From Melanocharis versteri (taxonomy: Eukaryota > Chordata > Aves > Passeriformes > Melanocharitidae), in NCBI GenBank assembly GCA_013397845.1, contig VZTG01000478.1, positions 761,254 through 825,253 of the forward strand: 64,000 nucleotides of DNA, in the 5' to 3' direction. The translations under genes and the position numbers were made by a program. This document shows, in pieces, positions 1 through 12,440 of this stretch (its first letter is position 1; each line of letters begins with the position of its first letter). The notes beneath the pieces were generated by a model, which made no database searches, was not told the DNA's origin, and saw nothing but the letters and a program-made list of their open reading frames with translations.

Positions 1-3000
1 TGTCTCCAGCCCTCTTCCTGGACACAGCTCTGGGATGCAAGCAGGTTCACCTCCCTGCCACAGCATTTAAAATTAGTCAAAGTGTTTGGTTTTACTCGAA
101 GGGCACAGCTTAAGTCCCTTACCTAAAAGAGAATAATTGCTGAGTTCCAGTATGGAATGCAGAGTTCTGTGAGGAGCATACATCAGCAGCACATGCTTAA
201 CACAGCTTTATCAGAAGGCACACACCGCAGGAATTATGACGGTTTCTGAAAATCTAGGAACTTGGAAAACAAACATCTTTCAAAAATAATGAAGGCAAAA
301 TACAACTCTTTAATAAGAGAATCATCTTTAATATTGAAGTGTAAATCTTTTTATAGACAAGAAGGTTCCGTGTGCTAAACATTTTCTTTGAATTACTTTA
401 TTAATTTCATTCTGTACTTTTCTTTATGCAATGTATTTCATCATTTTAAATGCAAAGGCTAGACTGTAAGTACTAGTATATATTTGACAGAATCCTGATT
501 TTTATGCCAAAAAATTAGTTTTGTGAAATCTTTTTCCCTTTCTCTGCCCCTTGTATATAAGATTTTATAACTTTCATTATTTTTTAAAAAGATTGCTTTA
601 CTTACATCAAACAATAAAGCAAGAACTAAACATGCTATGGATACAAAACCCAAGCATTTACAAGCCCAATACAAGTAAGAGAAATATCTTTCCTTGATGA
701 TGCATAACAGAACATAGCACTTATGTGATATCTGCTGGTTTTATTCAAAGCAGAGCTGGAGATCTACCGAGGGCAGAGAATCAGACCCTGGGACATGCAA
801 TCAGACAGCCCTGCAGTGGGAATTCTCCTTTTGCATCATGACAGGAACATTGAGTTATGAATCTCACATCAATTCCGTAGGGTATTCTATAAATAGAAAA
901 ACAAAATGTTACAGCCTATTAGCCAGCAAAACATTCCATGTGTGGGTACAGGTAAACTGGTAAATGTACACTTTGTATGGCATTGCTGAATCAATTTGTA
1001 GTTAGTTCTTCAACTAGAATTGAACCAAACATCACATAGACCTGGTTGAGCTCTGTCCCAAATAAGACTGATTGGGTAGATCAGCTCAAGAGATAGAGGA
1101 AATCAAGGGTGTTGGCAATTGACCAAATTAAAGGGTCCAACCAAATGTCCTCAGGGTATTGTTTTGTTTAGAGGAAGCTTTATCTTTTTTTTTTTCTCCT
1201 CTCTCTTAATTTTCTCCCCTCAAATGTAGTCTGAAGAATGATGTATCTTGAGGGAAGATTCTGAATAAACAGGTCTGGAGTATAAACACTTAGATAGCTG
1301 GCAGATCACATGCATATAGTCCATATTCTCTTGGCACAATTGTGCTGGGCAGAGGGCATGGCACTGACAGATCTCTCTTTTATGGGAAGGATTTGTAAAG
1401 CTCTCTGTAAAAAAAAGCCAAGATAAATTCAGGGTGACTTAGGAGGAAAAGTTAGAGAAAAAGAATTATTGATGTTCAGCATAGCCAAAGAGTCAATAAA
1501 ACAAAATGTCGTAATTTAAATTGTAATTTTAATTTTTTTCTGCACTCAGAGCAGCCTAGATGATTTCTACACTTCTAAGTCCCTGACTTGTTTGAAAAAC
1601 ATACCCTAACATGTCTTTGGTTGCGCCATCTTCTTGTTGTCTACTATATTTCAAACATAAAATTCCTCTGTATATGAAAAACTGGATGTCAGATAAAAAT
1701 AAAATAGCATTTAATAATGAAGAAGCTTATCCCAACTGGCATTTTTATGTAGATCTGAAAACTAAAGACTTGCACATACCAGGATTATAAATTGCGTCTT
1801 CTTCCTATCAGGTCTCCATAGAAACACATTTAGAAAATTTTTGTCTAACAGTTAGTAAGGTAGGGATTTAAACCATGGAGTCTGAATATTACTATTCTGC
1901 AAAGAACCTGTCTTAGTGAAAACAGGAATAATTCTGTGGAATTATGAAGTAGCGTTGCTTGATTAAAATCAATGTTAAGATTGCAGGCTCTTGAGAAATA
2001 GCAGGCTTCAGGGAATAGTTCAGAATTTTCAAAAAAACTGATGAAGAACTCCAGGGATGCCAATCATTTTCAAACTACATAGTTCTCTCATTAAATTTAA
2101 TGTAGGATACACATGTAACCATATAAATACGCATGGAAAGATTTTAAATGGAAGCGACTTGAGAATTGAATAAGGCTGTGGCTCTGTAGCACACAGGGTG
2201 TTGGTTCTCAGTGCTCAGAGCTGTTAACTTGAACTTGGCTTTAACCTTTAGATCTGGAAAGGGGTGACATTTAAGACTTTCATTAGGCATTGCCTTTTTC
2301 TGAGTTGCATGATGTCAATATGATTTATTGGACTCCCATGCTGCCCACCACACTGCATAGGGAATCTGAAACCTAAAGCAAAGGGATTAATAATCCAGAT
2401 GCCAAAATCCAGGCTTCGGTTTTCATATTCAGGATCAGGTCCATAAAACCAGCATTCCAGTTCTAGTCTTACAACACTGCCAGAGGCTGTAACTTTGCAT
2501 GCAGAGCTACCATACTTCTCCTACCACCTCTCTGACAGGCACAGCAAAGGAGGAAGCAGGGGCTGTCTTCGCTTTTAAAGGCAGAGCAGAGTAAAAACCA
2601 GGGGACTACCAGTCTAACACAGTTAAGTTCAACAAATAGACTTAATGAAAAGCTCTCAAAGTTCAACTTCCTGGTCTCCCAGATGAGTGCAACATAAGTA
2701 TGACATAAGCTTGTGTGCTTGTATGAGGGAAAAATAATGTAATATCCTGGTTATACCAAAGGAATATACATATTCTACTTTGAAAATATCCATAAATTTA
2801 AACTCCTACCCCTGCCAGCAGGTGCAGAGGTTAAGAGCATCTGATCCTGCACACTTTGTACAGGCCCTGCATCATGGATTGCCACACCTATATAGGTTTG
2901 GAGGCTTATTTACATCTCCAAGACAATAAGTTTCTCAATACCCAGCCCTCTTTAAAGATCTTGTGGTATTCGATGTTGAAAAAAATGCAGAAGTCAGGAA

Positions 3001-6000
3001 ATTCTGGATGTACAATAATTGTGTACTGGGGTTTAGCAGAATTATAAAGTTTCTGGAACCATTAACTGTCTTATAGTGTGTAAACAGTAAACTGCATTTC
3101 TCTTTCTGGTTGCAGAAAGACAACTTTCTTTCTTTCATCTCGCTTTTAAGTGTATCCATAAAATGTAGCATCGTGGATATGACGCATGGTTACATCAATA
3201 CATAGAAATTTCCTTTTTGTGCAGACATAATTTTTATGGATATATGCAGCATTCTTCAGCACCTCATCCCTGATTTTGTCTACTACCTTACTATTTTAGG
3301 AGCAATTTAGGGAAGAATAGAATAAGCTTAAAGTCTAACCTGAGAATCTTGTCTTTAAAATCCAATGTTATAAGCAAGATTAATGTAATCACAGATGAGG
3401 GTTAAGCTTGATACAACTTCTGACTTCACATTTGTCTACTCAGAAAGTAGTATTCCTGCAAGGTACCAAGTTGCACTTGACTCTGTAGAGACCAGATGCA
3501 CAATTTATTCAGTGCATTTCCACCAGCTTCAATGAACACTGCATTAGATCCTAATTTTATATCTATCTCCCTCTCTCTATATATATCTATATCTATTTCA
3601 GGTGACATAATAGTACTTCTAACGGTGGTTGAAATAACACCTAAATATGAGTTTCCTTAGTTATTTTCTTCTAAACATAACATCCTGTAACTAAGCTGCC
3701 TTGGACTGTGTTTTAGAAAGCTCTTTAGAGAGGGATGGCTCAAATGAGAAAAGACTTCAATGGGAAAAACACCTTAAAATAATTCCAAGCAGGTGGTTAT
3801 ATCTGACCCCAGATGCACTCAGCCCAGATGCCCAGTGGGTCTGACTCTCTGCTTTTTCACTGATTTGGCCATTAACTCAGTCTCAATTGTAGTTTACTAA
3901 AAAAAAGTATAGTTTTCCTCTCTTAGGCATGTTCAGGCTCAGAACTTTGAGATTGCCTAATGAAAATTCTTGAAAAGTACAAAGTAATGAAAAAAAAACA
4001 TGCAAGAAAAGTTTAAAAAATTGCTAATGAAGGGAAAGCAGAAACCATTTACTGTAGTTTCTTGAATCACTCAAGCTGTTCATTTTGGCTTGCCCAGCTT
4101 ACAATAAATTCAGTATCAGCATTGTTCATATGAACTGGTTGTGCCATTTGCAGATGTTATGCATGGCTGCATCATAAAGTCCCCTACGTGTGAAATCTTG
4201 AGATAAAAGTGCGAGAGGTACCTTTTGTTAATGATGCACATTATCAGAATTTCTTGTGCTGCTATAACATCTGATTTTCATGGATAAATGCTCTATTTTC
4301 CTCTTGCAACACTGCAGTGCTCCAACAGTCAAGGAAAAGTGCAGCTCAATACGCTTCACTCAGGGTATCTATAGTTGAAAGCAGCTGTAATTCTTGTTGC
4401 ATTCTTCACAGAGCATTCAGTATAAATTTATAAACACAATTTGACACATAAAAGGAAAGACCAGAATGGTTTGGATGTAGAATGAAAAATCATGTTTCAT
4501 TAAATATTAAAACCATATAGTGGTTTAAAATGTAGTACGTACAGCAAGTACGGTACACATATGCATACTGTTTATGTAAATATATATGCACATATATAGT
4601 GCATACAGTAAATATAGCATTCTGATGGAAAACTAGCTTATATTATGGCGCATTTGGTTCGACAGTATTCTCTTTGGTTCTGCTGCGCCAAAGGGGACAT
4701 GCAACATTTCTCCTCCAAGGGATGGGCAGTTGCTTTCTATACAGCTTTTTTTAGAGATCACAGGGCTGTTGCTGTGCTCCTCCAGTCTCCTGGTTACATT
4801 TCAGTGCTTAATGCAGAAGAATATCTTGCATATTTTGATAAGGTGCTGTCCTGATCTCAACTCTTGGCCTTTGGGTTCAGAGAAATACTTTGGAAGGAAG
4901 GAAGGACAGTTCTGGACCTTTCCCAGAGCAAGTCCAGAGGCTGAAGCCAGAGCTATGACTCTTCAGGACCTTGGGACAGATTGGGATTCCGCTGTGGCTG
5001 TTGTGGAGTGGAGTCATGGGGCTTGTGTGTTGTAAAGGACAATGAACAACTAGGCCTTGGGAGGAAAGAAAAGAAGATAGGCCTCAAGATACAGAGGAGA
5101 CCAGATAGGTCCAAGGAAGGCTATGGGTAATTGTTTCCTTAAAATGCATAATTGAAGGTCTCCTCCACTTCTCACCAGCTTTATTCTCTCTTTTGGAGCA
5201 GATCTGGCTCTTACGTATTTAAAGATAAATGTATTTCTAGATCAGTGTTTGTGTATCCCAATTAAATCTCTCTATAGAGACTGGCTGCTGGTGGTGCCTT
5301 AGAAGGTGCTCACACACAAGGAAAGGCTGGGAATAGATCCATTTTCTATTCTGATCAAGTTTGGGTCTATACCAACCATGTTTCCTGCCTCCCTGGTAAT
5401 ACTCCTGCATGCCTGCACAAAAAGATGTCAGCCATTCATCTGTTGTAGTCAGAAAGGTACATAAAGACTTCTGTAACATTATGTCCCTGGAGTCTGCCCC
5501 TTTGGCAAGATTTCTGTGGCTGTGGCAGTAACAAGAGCACTTAGAAGAACTATTCAAAGCAGGTCATGATAACTCTCCACCTGCCTTCTTGCTTCCTGTA
5601 TCCGTTACAAACTATATCACAGAGTCACAGTCTTTATGTGTAATGTGTCTGTGTATAATGCAGGAGCAAAATTATCACTGCCATGTCAGTACCAGGTCAG
5701 AGTAAGTACAGAGCAGGTGCTCAGAAGTAGGCATGTCTGTGACAGTCATATGCAGTATCTAATAAGCGGAAGCTGGGGTTTGTGAGTGATTTAAGAAAAA
5801 GAGTTGCTAGGAGTTGTAGGAGGATTATAGACACATTTTCAGAGGAAAAAGAAAGAGAAGCTTCAGGAAGAGGTAAAGGTGAGAAGAAGAAGGAATATGG
5901 CAAGGTACTTGCTCTGAAAGATGTACCTCAAACAGCGTTTACTGACTTGAGACATGAATTACTGACTTTATGTTCTGCAAGAAATCCATCTAGACGATCA

Positions 6001-9000
6001 CAATAGTCCCTCATAGGTTTAAATATTTGTGAATCAAGAGACATAAGAGTTAACAAATATGTAAATGAGTAATATCTCCTAAAACATTAATCCAGTGCAC
6101 CTTCTTCATAGTCATTGTGTCACACTGGCTAAAACGAAGATAATTAAACTGCAGCAATCACAGTACAACTGAAGAACAGATGTGTATCTTATTAAATAAG
6201 ACATACAAAAGACTCATTTCTATCTGGCCAAGCAAGGATTTTACAGTAGTACTGCTATACTGACTATTTTTTCTTGAAAACTGACTTTGGACCATTTTAT
6301 TTCAAATCTCAGTTGTCAGTGTGATCACTATAACCGTGTACCTCCTGGACTCATGTATTTCAGTGGACCTTGGACAGATCATCACTTATTTTTTTTCTGA
6401 AATTTGAAGTCTTAAAACTAAAGATAGATTTTCATGCTCCACCTTTGCCAGATGTAGTCCTAGCTGTGATACAAGGTCATTAATCCTAGCCTACAAACAG
6501 GATTTACTTTCAGAGTTTATCCGGATTGCTTATAATTTGCATTGCTACTGCATACTCTATTCAACTCTTATTTAAATTATACATTGATTTTTCTCTTTTG
6601 TTTTCTTCTTTAGCCACTAAAAGGGGCTATAAATGGGCACATTGCTGGGAAAAATATGCCAACAGAAAAGAGAGGAACGAGTCTGTCCATTCAGTCAGAT
6701 CACAGACCATGGGTTTATCACCAAAATGTGTCACTAGAAAGCACTGGGAATGGTCTGTCATGCTTCAGAGATTCTGAGCTACAACAGAGCTTTTGAGCTT
6801 AACTTTTGCTGCTAATGCACAAAACGTGATCTGAGCTAACTGTGCTGACTCCTTGAAATGTGCCATACTTCCTCTGCACTGAATATATTACAGGTTTTAT
6901 TCACTAGAAGTTAGGCTGAGCAATCAGCATTACTGCAGCAAAACATATTGACGTGTACTGGGGACTAGTGAGAAACTAATGAGAAAAACCAGCCAGAAAT
7001 CAGCTGAAGTCAACAGAAATCAAGAGTATGTGCAGAAGTTTCATTAGTTCAATTACACACCCATACTTACATTAGAATAACACTACTGCAACTATACAGT
7101 CAAACACTTGCCTGTTAAGAAGTGTCATAAAACAGGATGCCTCACCACCCATATTTAATTTTATTTTGCATATATATTAGGATATATTCACATGCTGTTT
7201 TTTCCACAAAACGTCTGTCTCATCCTGTGCAGAAAACTGGTAATGCCCATTTAATGACTAGTTATATAATATTTTTATGTTCACCCCATCATTTCTAGAG
7301 CTTACTTAATTTTCAAAATGTGTTTTGAAGACATAATTATAAGATGACTGGGCTTAACCTTGGCAAACATAACTTAAGCATCATGGTGTTCAAGCCCTGT
7401 GAGCTTGCTCTGAAGACCCTCAGAGTAATTGAAGTCAGTACATCAGTAGTAGCTCAGTCTGGATCTCCTCCACAAGCTCTCAGCTGGAGCTTCCCTCATT
7501 GAAGAGTGTATTAGTGACTGAATCTTCTCAAGGTCTTTCTGAGATGAGAGTGTGCTGTTGCTGATCTAGGTGCAAATGGAAGGCATCTAAACTACAGGCA
7601 TAAAAATTAACTTGAAAAATAACTGGCCCCAACATTTTTCATTTAAATATGCAGGCAGTACCCATATTTTAAAATATGAAGCACAGCTTCAATTGGCATG
7701 AACATAAGTCACACATGCTAAGAACTTCCGCAGTTCAGACTCTAGGCAGAACTTTATAGAAAGTGCAATTTTTCCATTTCTAATTGGTACAGTACTGCAG
7801 TTGCTCACCTCATCTGCAAGAAATGAAGTAGGAATATGGCATGTGGCAGTCACCCTAAAAATAAGACCCCAATCCAACCCCAGAGCAGCTATTTCATGTC
7901 CACAGGAATACACTATGGGTTTTTCTTTAATTTGTTTCCCTTGAAGGGTGCTTTGCAAAATCTCGGTGCAAGGTAGCTCATCTGTGGTTGGAGAGGGGTT
8001 TAAAGGGTTAAGATGAGTGTGCTTTCACCTGGTGTTTCATCTTCCTGCACAAAGTTAACCATTCACCTGCTTTTCTACTTTACCCATTTCACTGAACAGA
8101 TATATGCCTCCTGACTTAAATTCTCTCTGTAGACAAACTTTCTTCTGGTTATTCCTAGGCACGCTGTAAAAAGAAAAAACATCATCTTATGTTGACTCTG
8201 AATGTCATGTATTCCACCAGCAGAGTAACAGTATTTAGATTCATGTGAATTTCTGCCACTTGTTGCAGAAATCAAAATGCAAGATGAATTAGTGGATGAA
8301 TGTTTGTGTCTGGTAGATGTGTCTTTACTAATCTTGGTTGAAAACTGTCAAGAAGACATAGTTATAAACTTCTGTAGGGCTTCACATGCTCAGTGAATCA
8401 AAGTCAATACCAAAAAGCCCAGTGGCAGAGAAAGAAAACTTGGAAAAGAAAATTTTTTGGATGTATTGGACTGAGTGAAATGGGGAGAGAAACCAAAAAG
8501 TATTAACATTTTTATTTGGATAGAAGGATTCTAGATGCATCAGTATCAGGATAGCAGTTGAATTTGTATTCACAGAAATGGGTTTATGGAGGGAATAAAA
8601 CACGTCAAAGACCTATAGACCTACCGAAGCCCTGACAGAAGGAGAACAAATGGAAATTATGGAGACTGAGGGCAGAAAAAGACCAGCTAGAGCCAGGGAA
8701 GTCACATGCCAAAAGTGGGGCAGTGTAAAGCATGGCTGTTAGTCCTCCCAGATGGGGACAGCTCTGCGTTTTGGCTGTGACAAAGCCATAACAGATGTTG
8801 CCAATTCAAAGGTAGGCAAGAAAGCCAACTTGAAGTGAAGCTGACTAAAACGAGTCATAGCTCTGTAAGCTGATGCCAGCCATGAACAGGAGTTACCAGG
8901 AGAGGAGCTGCCAGAAACCCGAGCAAAGAGAAGACAGCACTGCTATTTGGTGCTGCGCAGAAGAAAATAGGGAAGCAGGTGAGTGGGGTGCAAAGGGAAA

Positions 9001-10523
9001 GGAGAAATGTTTCTCTAAGAGAAGGAAGTCATAGTGTTTCTTTTTTGAAATGGCTGCTTTCTATTGCCTGAAGGTCACCCTGATGTGGAGAGTAATTAAT
9101 CTTGACCAAATTATTAGAAAAATAAAGTAATGAATTTGGAAATCCTTGGTAATCTGGCATTTTTTTCATGTAGAGATTTGTCTCATTTTGATATTTGTGG
9201 AAGTTTTGAACCATTTATTTCTAAACTTACTGTTAAAATAACTTATGTTTTAACACAAATCTTGTGTTTTTCAAAATGTTTTAATAATAAAACGTTTAGA
9301 ATTTTTTGTAACAAAGCAATATGATTCCCCCAAACGTTTTTAATGATGTTTTTGAAAATAAGTTTTATAGGTCATTTTAGTTCCATTTCATAATGGAAAA
9401 AAAAAATAAATCAAAATTTCACCATTTCCTGAAGAACAGACTTATTCCCTCCTGACCTACTTATTTGCTACTTCAAAAAGCATTGTGCAACTTGGAGCAG
9501 AAAGAGGAACACTGAACTAATTAAAGATATTAAAGAATTAAACAAACAAAAACAAAGCAAATGCATACAGAAAACAGTCCAAGAAAAGCCCAAAGAAACA
9601 ATTAATGCCATAGTTCATTCAAATAATCAAGACAAATGACATCAAGGTGTTAGAGTGCTGCTTGGGAAAAAAAGTAAATGTCAGATACAAATTTAAATTC
9701 CACCCAAGACAATAAAAATACTGAAACAAATAATTATTGCAAGACTGAAAAGAATATTTCTACCACATCTATTCTTATGCTTTCCATACATTTCCTTATT
9801 GTTTCCTCATTCTCACTTCAATTGCTATCATCTGGTTACATAATTTTGTTGGAAAAGCAACTTTTAAAATGTTGCTGCTATTTAATAATAAATAACTCCA
9901 GAAATAAAATAATCCCCAACTTGTGAGTGTTGTTGCTCCAAATTATTTCCGAAACAATAATTTCTGAGTGAAATAACAGAAGGTGGAGAGAGAGATCTAA
10001 AAAGAGGTTAAAAAATTTCAAGTAATTGTGTTAGAGATGTTATATTTACTCATCTCAGGTAAGGAATTTGATACATAGTTTCAACCACAGAGAGACCAGT
10101 TTCAGTAAAGTCCCCCCCAAAATGTATAGAAGTTGCCAAACACAATAGGGTTTAAATGGCTAGAACATATCTGTTAGACTATTTATGAAGAGCAAATACA
10201 AGGAAAAGCATATTTTAATGAGAAAAGGTGACACAAAATGTAAACCCATTGATGCAAAAAGAGATGTCTAGTACAGGATAATATATATTTTTTTGGTATT
10301 GTATACATTTTCCATCTCAATCACCATACAGTGACCATCCCAGAAAAATGGATCAAGGAAAAGTATTATCAATGTCATTATTTTTGACTTCCTGACTTTA
10401 GGACTAATACATAGAGGTACCACTAATAACAGTGTCTCTAAGAGAAAGAGGACACACTGATGGGGAAGACAGAAGAAATGATGTGTTACAAGCAGGAAAT
10501 ACAGAAATGGCCACTTGAAAAAT
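1..10523. other. Intergenic DNA, no gene recognised
   Basis: AT-rich single-copy-looking DNA. I read both strands for exon-like frames, tRNA cloverleaf boxes, CR1 tails and LTR ends and found none I can support. The open frames are mostly under 110 codons, show no family motif and often lack an ATG. The only local structure is a pyrimidine/TA simple repeat near 3559-3599, TA/CA-rich DNA near 4570-4620, and a somewhat GC-richer block at about 8590-8980 that ends in a perfect CAG|GTGAGT donor-like string (see findings). Regulatory elements could be present but cannot be shown from one sequence. Confidence 0.6.
3559..3599. repeat. CT/TA simple repeat
   Basis: An interrupted TATC, TC and TA microsatellite of about 40 bases, visible directly. 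It yields a low-complexity frame on the minus strand that should not be taken as a gene. Confidence 0.8.
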
Positions 10524-10917
10524 AATAGAATCACAGAATGGTTTTGTTTAAGAAGGGACCTCAAAGATCATCCAATTCCAACTTGTGCTGGTGGCAGAGA
10601 TGACTTTCACTGGACCAGATTTCTCAGAGCTCCATCCAGCCCGGCCTTGAACACCTCCAGGGATGGGACACACACAAATTCTCTGGGCAACACACTCCAG
10701 TGTATCCCCACCCCCACAGCAAAAAATATTTCCCTAGTATTTAATGCAAACCTCCTGTCTTTCAGTTTGAAGCCATTCCCCCTTATCCTGTCACTCTACG
10801 TCTCGTAAAAAGTCCCTCTCCTTCTTCGGGTACTGGAAGGCTGGGATTAAGTTACCCTGAAACCTTTTCTTTTCTACACTGAACAAACCTAATTCTCTCA
10901 GCCTTTCATTCTATACA
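10524..10917 (-). mobile_element. CR1 LINE 3' fragment
   Basis: Reverse-oriented tail of a chicken-repeat-1 LINE. Read on the minus strand it ends in ATTCTGTGATTCTATT, the CR1 terminal octamer type. Reading along the plus strand, the characteristic CR1 3' UTR blocks follow in order: AGGGACCTCAAAGATCATCC, the stretch corresponding to TTGAACACCTCCAGGGATGG, TCTCTGGGCAACA, and AAAAAGTCCCTCTCC. The element is 5'-truncated near 10917, as nearly all avian CR1 copies are. About 390 bases, non-coding; no reverse transcriptase remains. Strongly recognised as CR1; the subfamily is not assigned. Confidence 0.93.
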
Positions 10918-11577
10918 AAGAGAATTGAAATTAGTGAATGGTAGAGTTTAGAAATCCCAATGAAAAGATCAAGGATGGTAATTTTACCCTGGAGTTAGTG
11001 CAGAGCTGGTGAGGATTTAATTAAGGACACTAGCACTGAAGGAAATGATTCAGGGGTTTAAAGATCTCACAAAACCATTCCAGAAGTTTTTAATAAATTT
11101 CTTTTTCTCATATCATCTTCTTAAATTGTAATATTTTCTATTCAGTATGATTTCTGTTTATTTCCTATAACTCTGTAGTGTATGCGAGCAAAGGATGAAT
11201 GCTACTAGCATTTCCACAATGAGACTGCAAATATCTGGAGCGGTAACTTGGCAACTCAGCAGCTACCAGGTGCCAAACCATTTATTCTCAGCTTCTATAG
11301 CAGCATGTATTCGATGTAATGTATTTAGTACATAGCAATTTAGAGATTTAGAGAGGAAGGAAATTAAGCTGTGTGAAGAGAAAATGAAATACGCCTTTCA
11401 GGCCAAGTATCAGAAAAGCAAAAACTGAGTAATTATGATAAAACAAAACACTGATGGATGGATAGTATAGATAGATGAGGGAAGCAGGGATCAAAAATGG
11501 TAGCAAAACAAATAATGAGAACCATAATTGGAAAAATACTAACAAAATAAAATATTGCAACTCTGGTTTAGCATTAT
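10918..11577. other. Intergenic DNA, nothing recognised
   Basis: AT-rich DNA between two CR1 fragments. I see no exon-like frame, RNA gene or repeat. The minus-strand 89-codon frame around 11350-11617 is hydrophobic because of T-rich composition and runs into the CR1 tail. Confidence 0.6.
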
Positions 11578-11800
11578 ACAGAATCACAGAATAAGCTGAG
11601 TTGGAAGGGACCCACAAGGATCGAGTCCAACTCTTAGCCCTGCACAGGACACCCCAAGAGTCACACCATGTGCCTGAGAGTGTTGTTCAAACCCTTCTTG
11701 AGCTGTCAGGTTTGGTGCTGTGACTACTTCCTTGTGCAGCCTGTTCCAGTGCCCAACCACCCTCTGGGTGAAGAACCTTTTCCTGATATCCAACTTGTCT
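11578..11800 (-). mobile_element. CR1 LINE 3' tail
   Basis: Minus-oriented CR1 3' end beginning with ACAGAATCACAGAATAAGCT and GAGTTGGAAGGGACCCACAA on the plus strand, then the block for CAGCCTGTTCCAGTGCCCAA and GGTGAAGAACCTTTTCCTGA. The GGGACCCACAAGGATC version resembles the CR1 type whose tail is also borrowed by the SINE at 57984-58112. CR1 similarity stops abruptly at about 11800, where LTR-type sequence begins, so the 5' end is lost at a junction with another element. Confidence 0.88.
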
Positions 11801-12440
11801 GGACATGGGTCAATCCCATGGTCAACAGTCCTCCACAGACTGCTGCAGTGTGGGCCACTCCTCCACAGGGTGCACTCTTCCACAGTGTGCAAGGACAGGC
11901 TGCTCCAGTGTGGGTGTCCCAGGGAGTCACAAGTCCTACCTGAAAACCTGTTCCAGCATGGGCTCCTCTCTTCAAAGACCTGCAGGATCCTGCCCATGAG
12001 TCTGTTTCAGCATGAACCTTCCACAGCTTCACAGCCTCCTCTAAGGCATCCACCCACTCCAGCGTGGGTCTCCTCCACGGACTGCAGGTGGATCTCTGCA
12101 TCCTCGTGGTCCTCCATGGGCTGCAGGGACGCAGCTGCTCCACCATGGTCTGCACCATGGACTGCAGGGAAATCCCAGCTCTGGCACCTCAAGCACCTCC
12201 TGCCCCTCCTTCCTCACCGATCTTGGTGTCTGCAGAGTAGTTCCTCTCACATATTCTCAGCCTGCTCTTCTCTGGCCACAATTACATCTGTGCAATAATT
12301 TTTTTTCCCCTAAAATATGTTATCACAGAGTAATTGCCACCACTTCTAACTGGCTCAGCCTTGGCCAGGATCATGTCCATTTTAGAGCCATCTGGAATTG
12401 GCTTTGCTGGATGTGCAGGAAGCTTCTGGCAGTTTCTCAC
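11801..12440 (+). mobile_element. Avian ERV LTR fragment (both ends missing)
   Basis: Matches the interior and 3' part of a common avian endogenous retrovirus LTR. Recognisable parts, in order: five degenerate units of about 50 bases around CCAGYRTGGGY (near 11841, 11901, 11949, 12003 and 12053), a GGGCTGCAGGGACGCAGCTG block, CACCTCCTGCCCCTCCTTC, CTTGGTGTCTGCAGAGTAG, AAATATGTTATCACAGAG, and GGAAGCTTCTGGCAGTTTCTC. Neither the TG start nor the CA end is present. It is non-coding: overlapping frames of 60-190 codons on both strands arise from its GC-rich repetitive composition. The exact LTR family is not assigned. Confidence 0.8.

Noticed and set aside
11584..12298. Several frames of 60-192 codons on both strands
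   Set aside because: All lie within the CR1 tail and LTR remnant and come from their composition and internal repeats, not from a host or viral gene.
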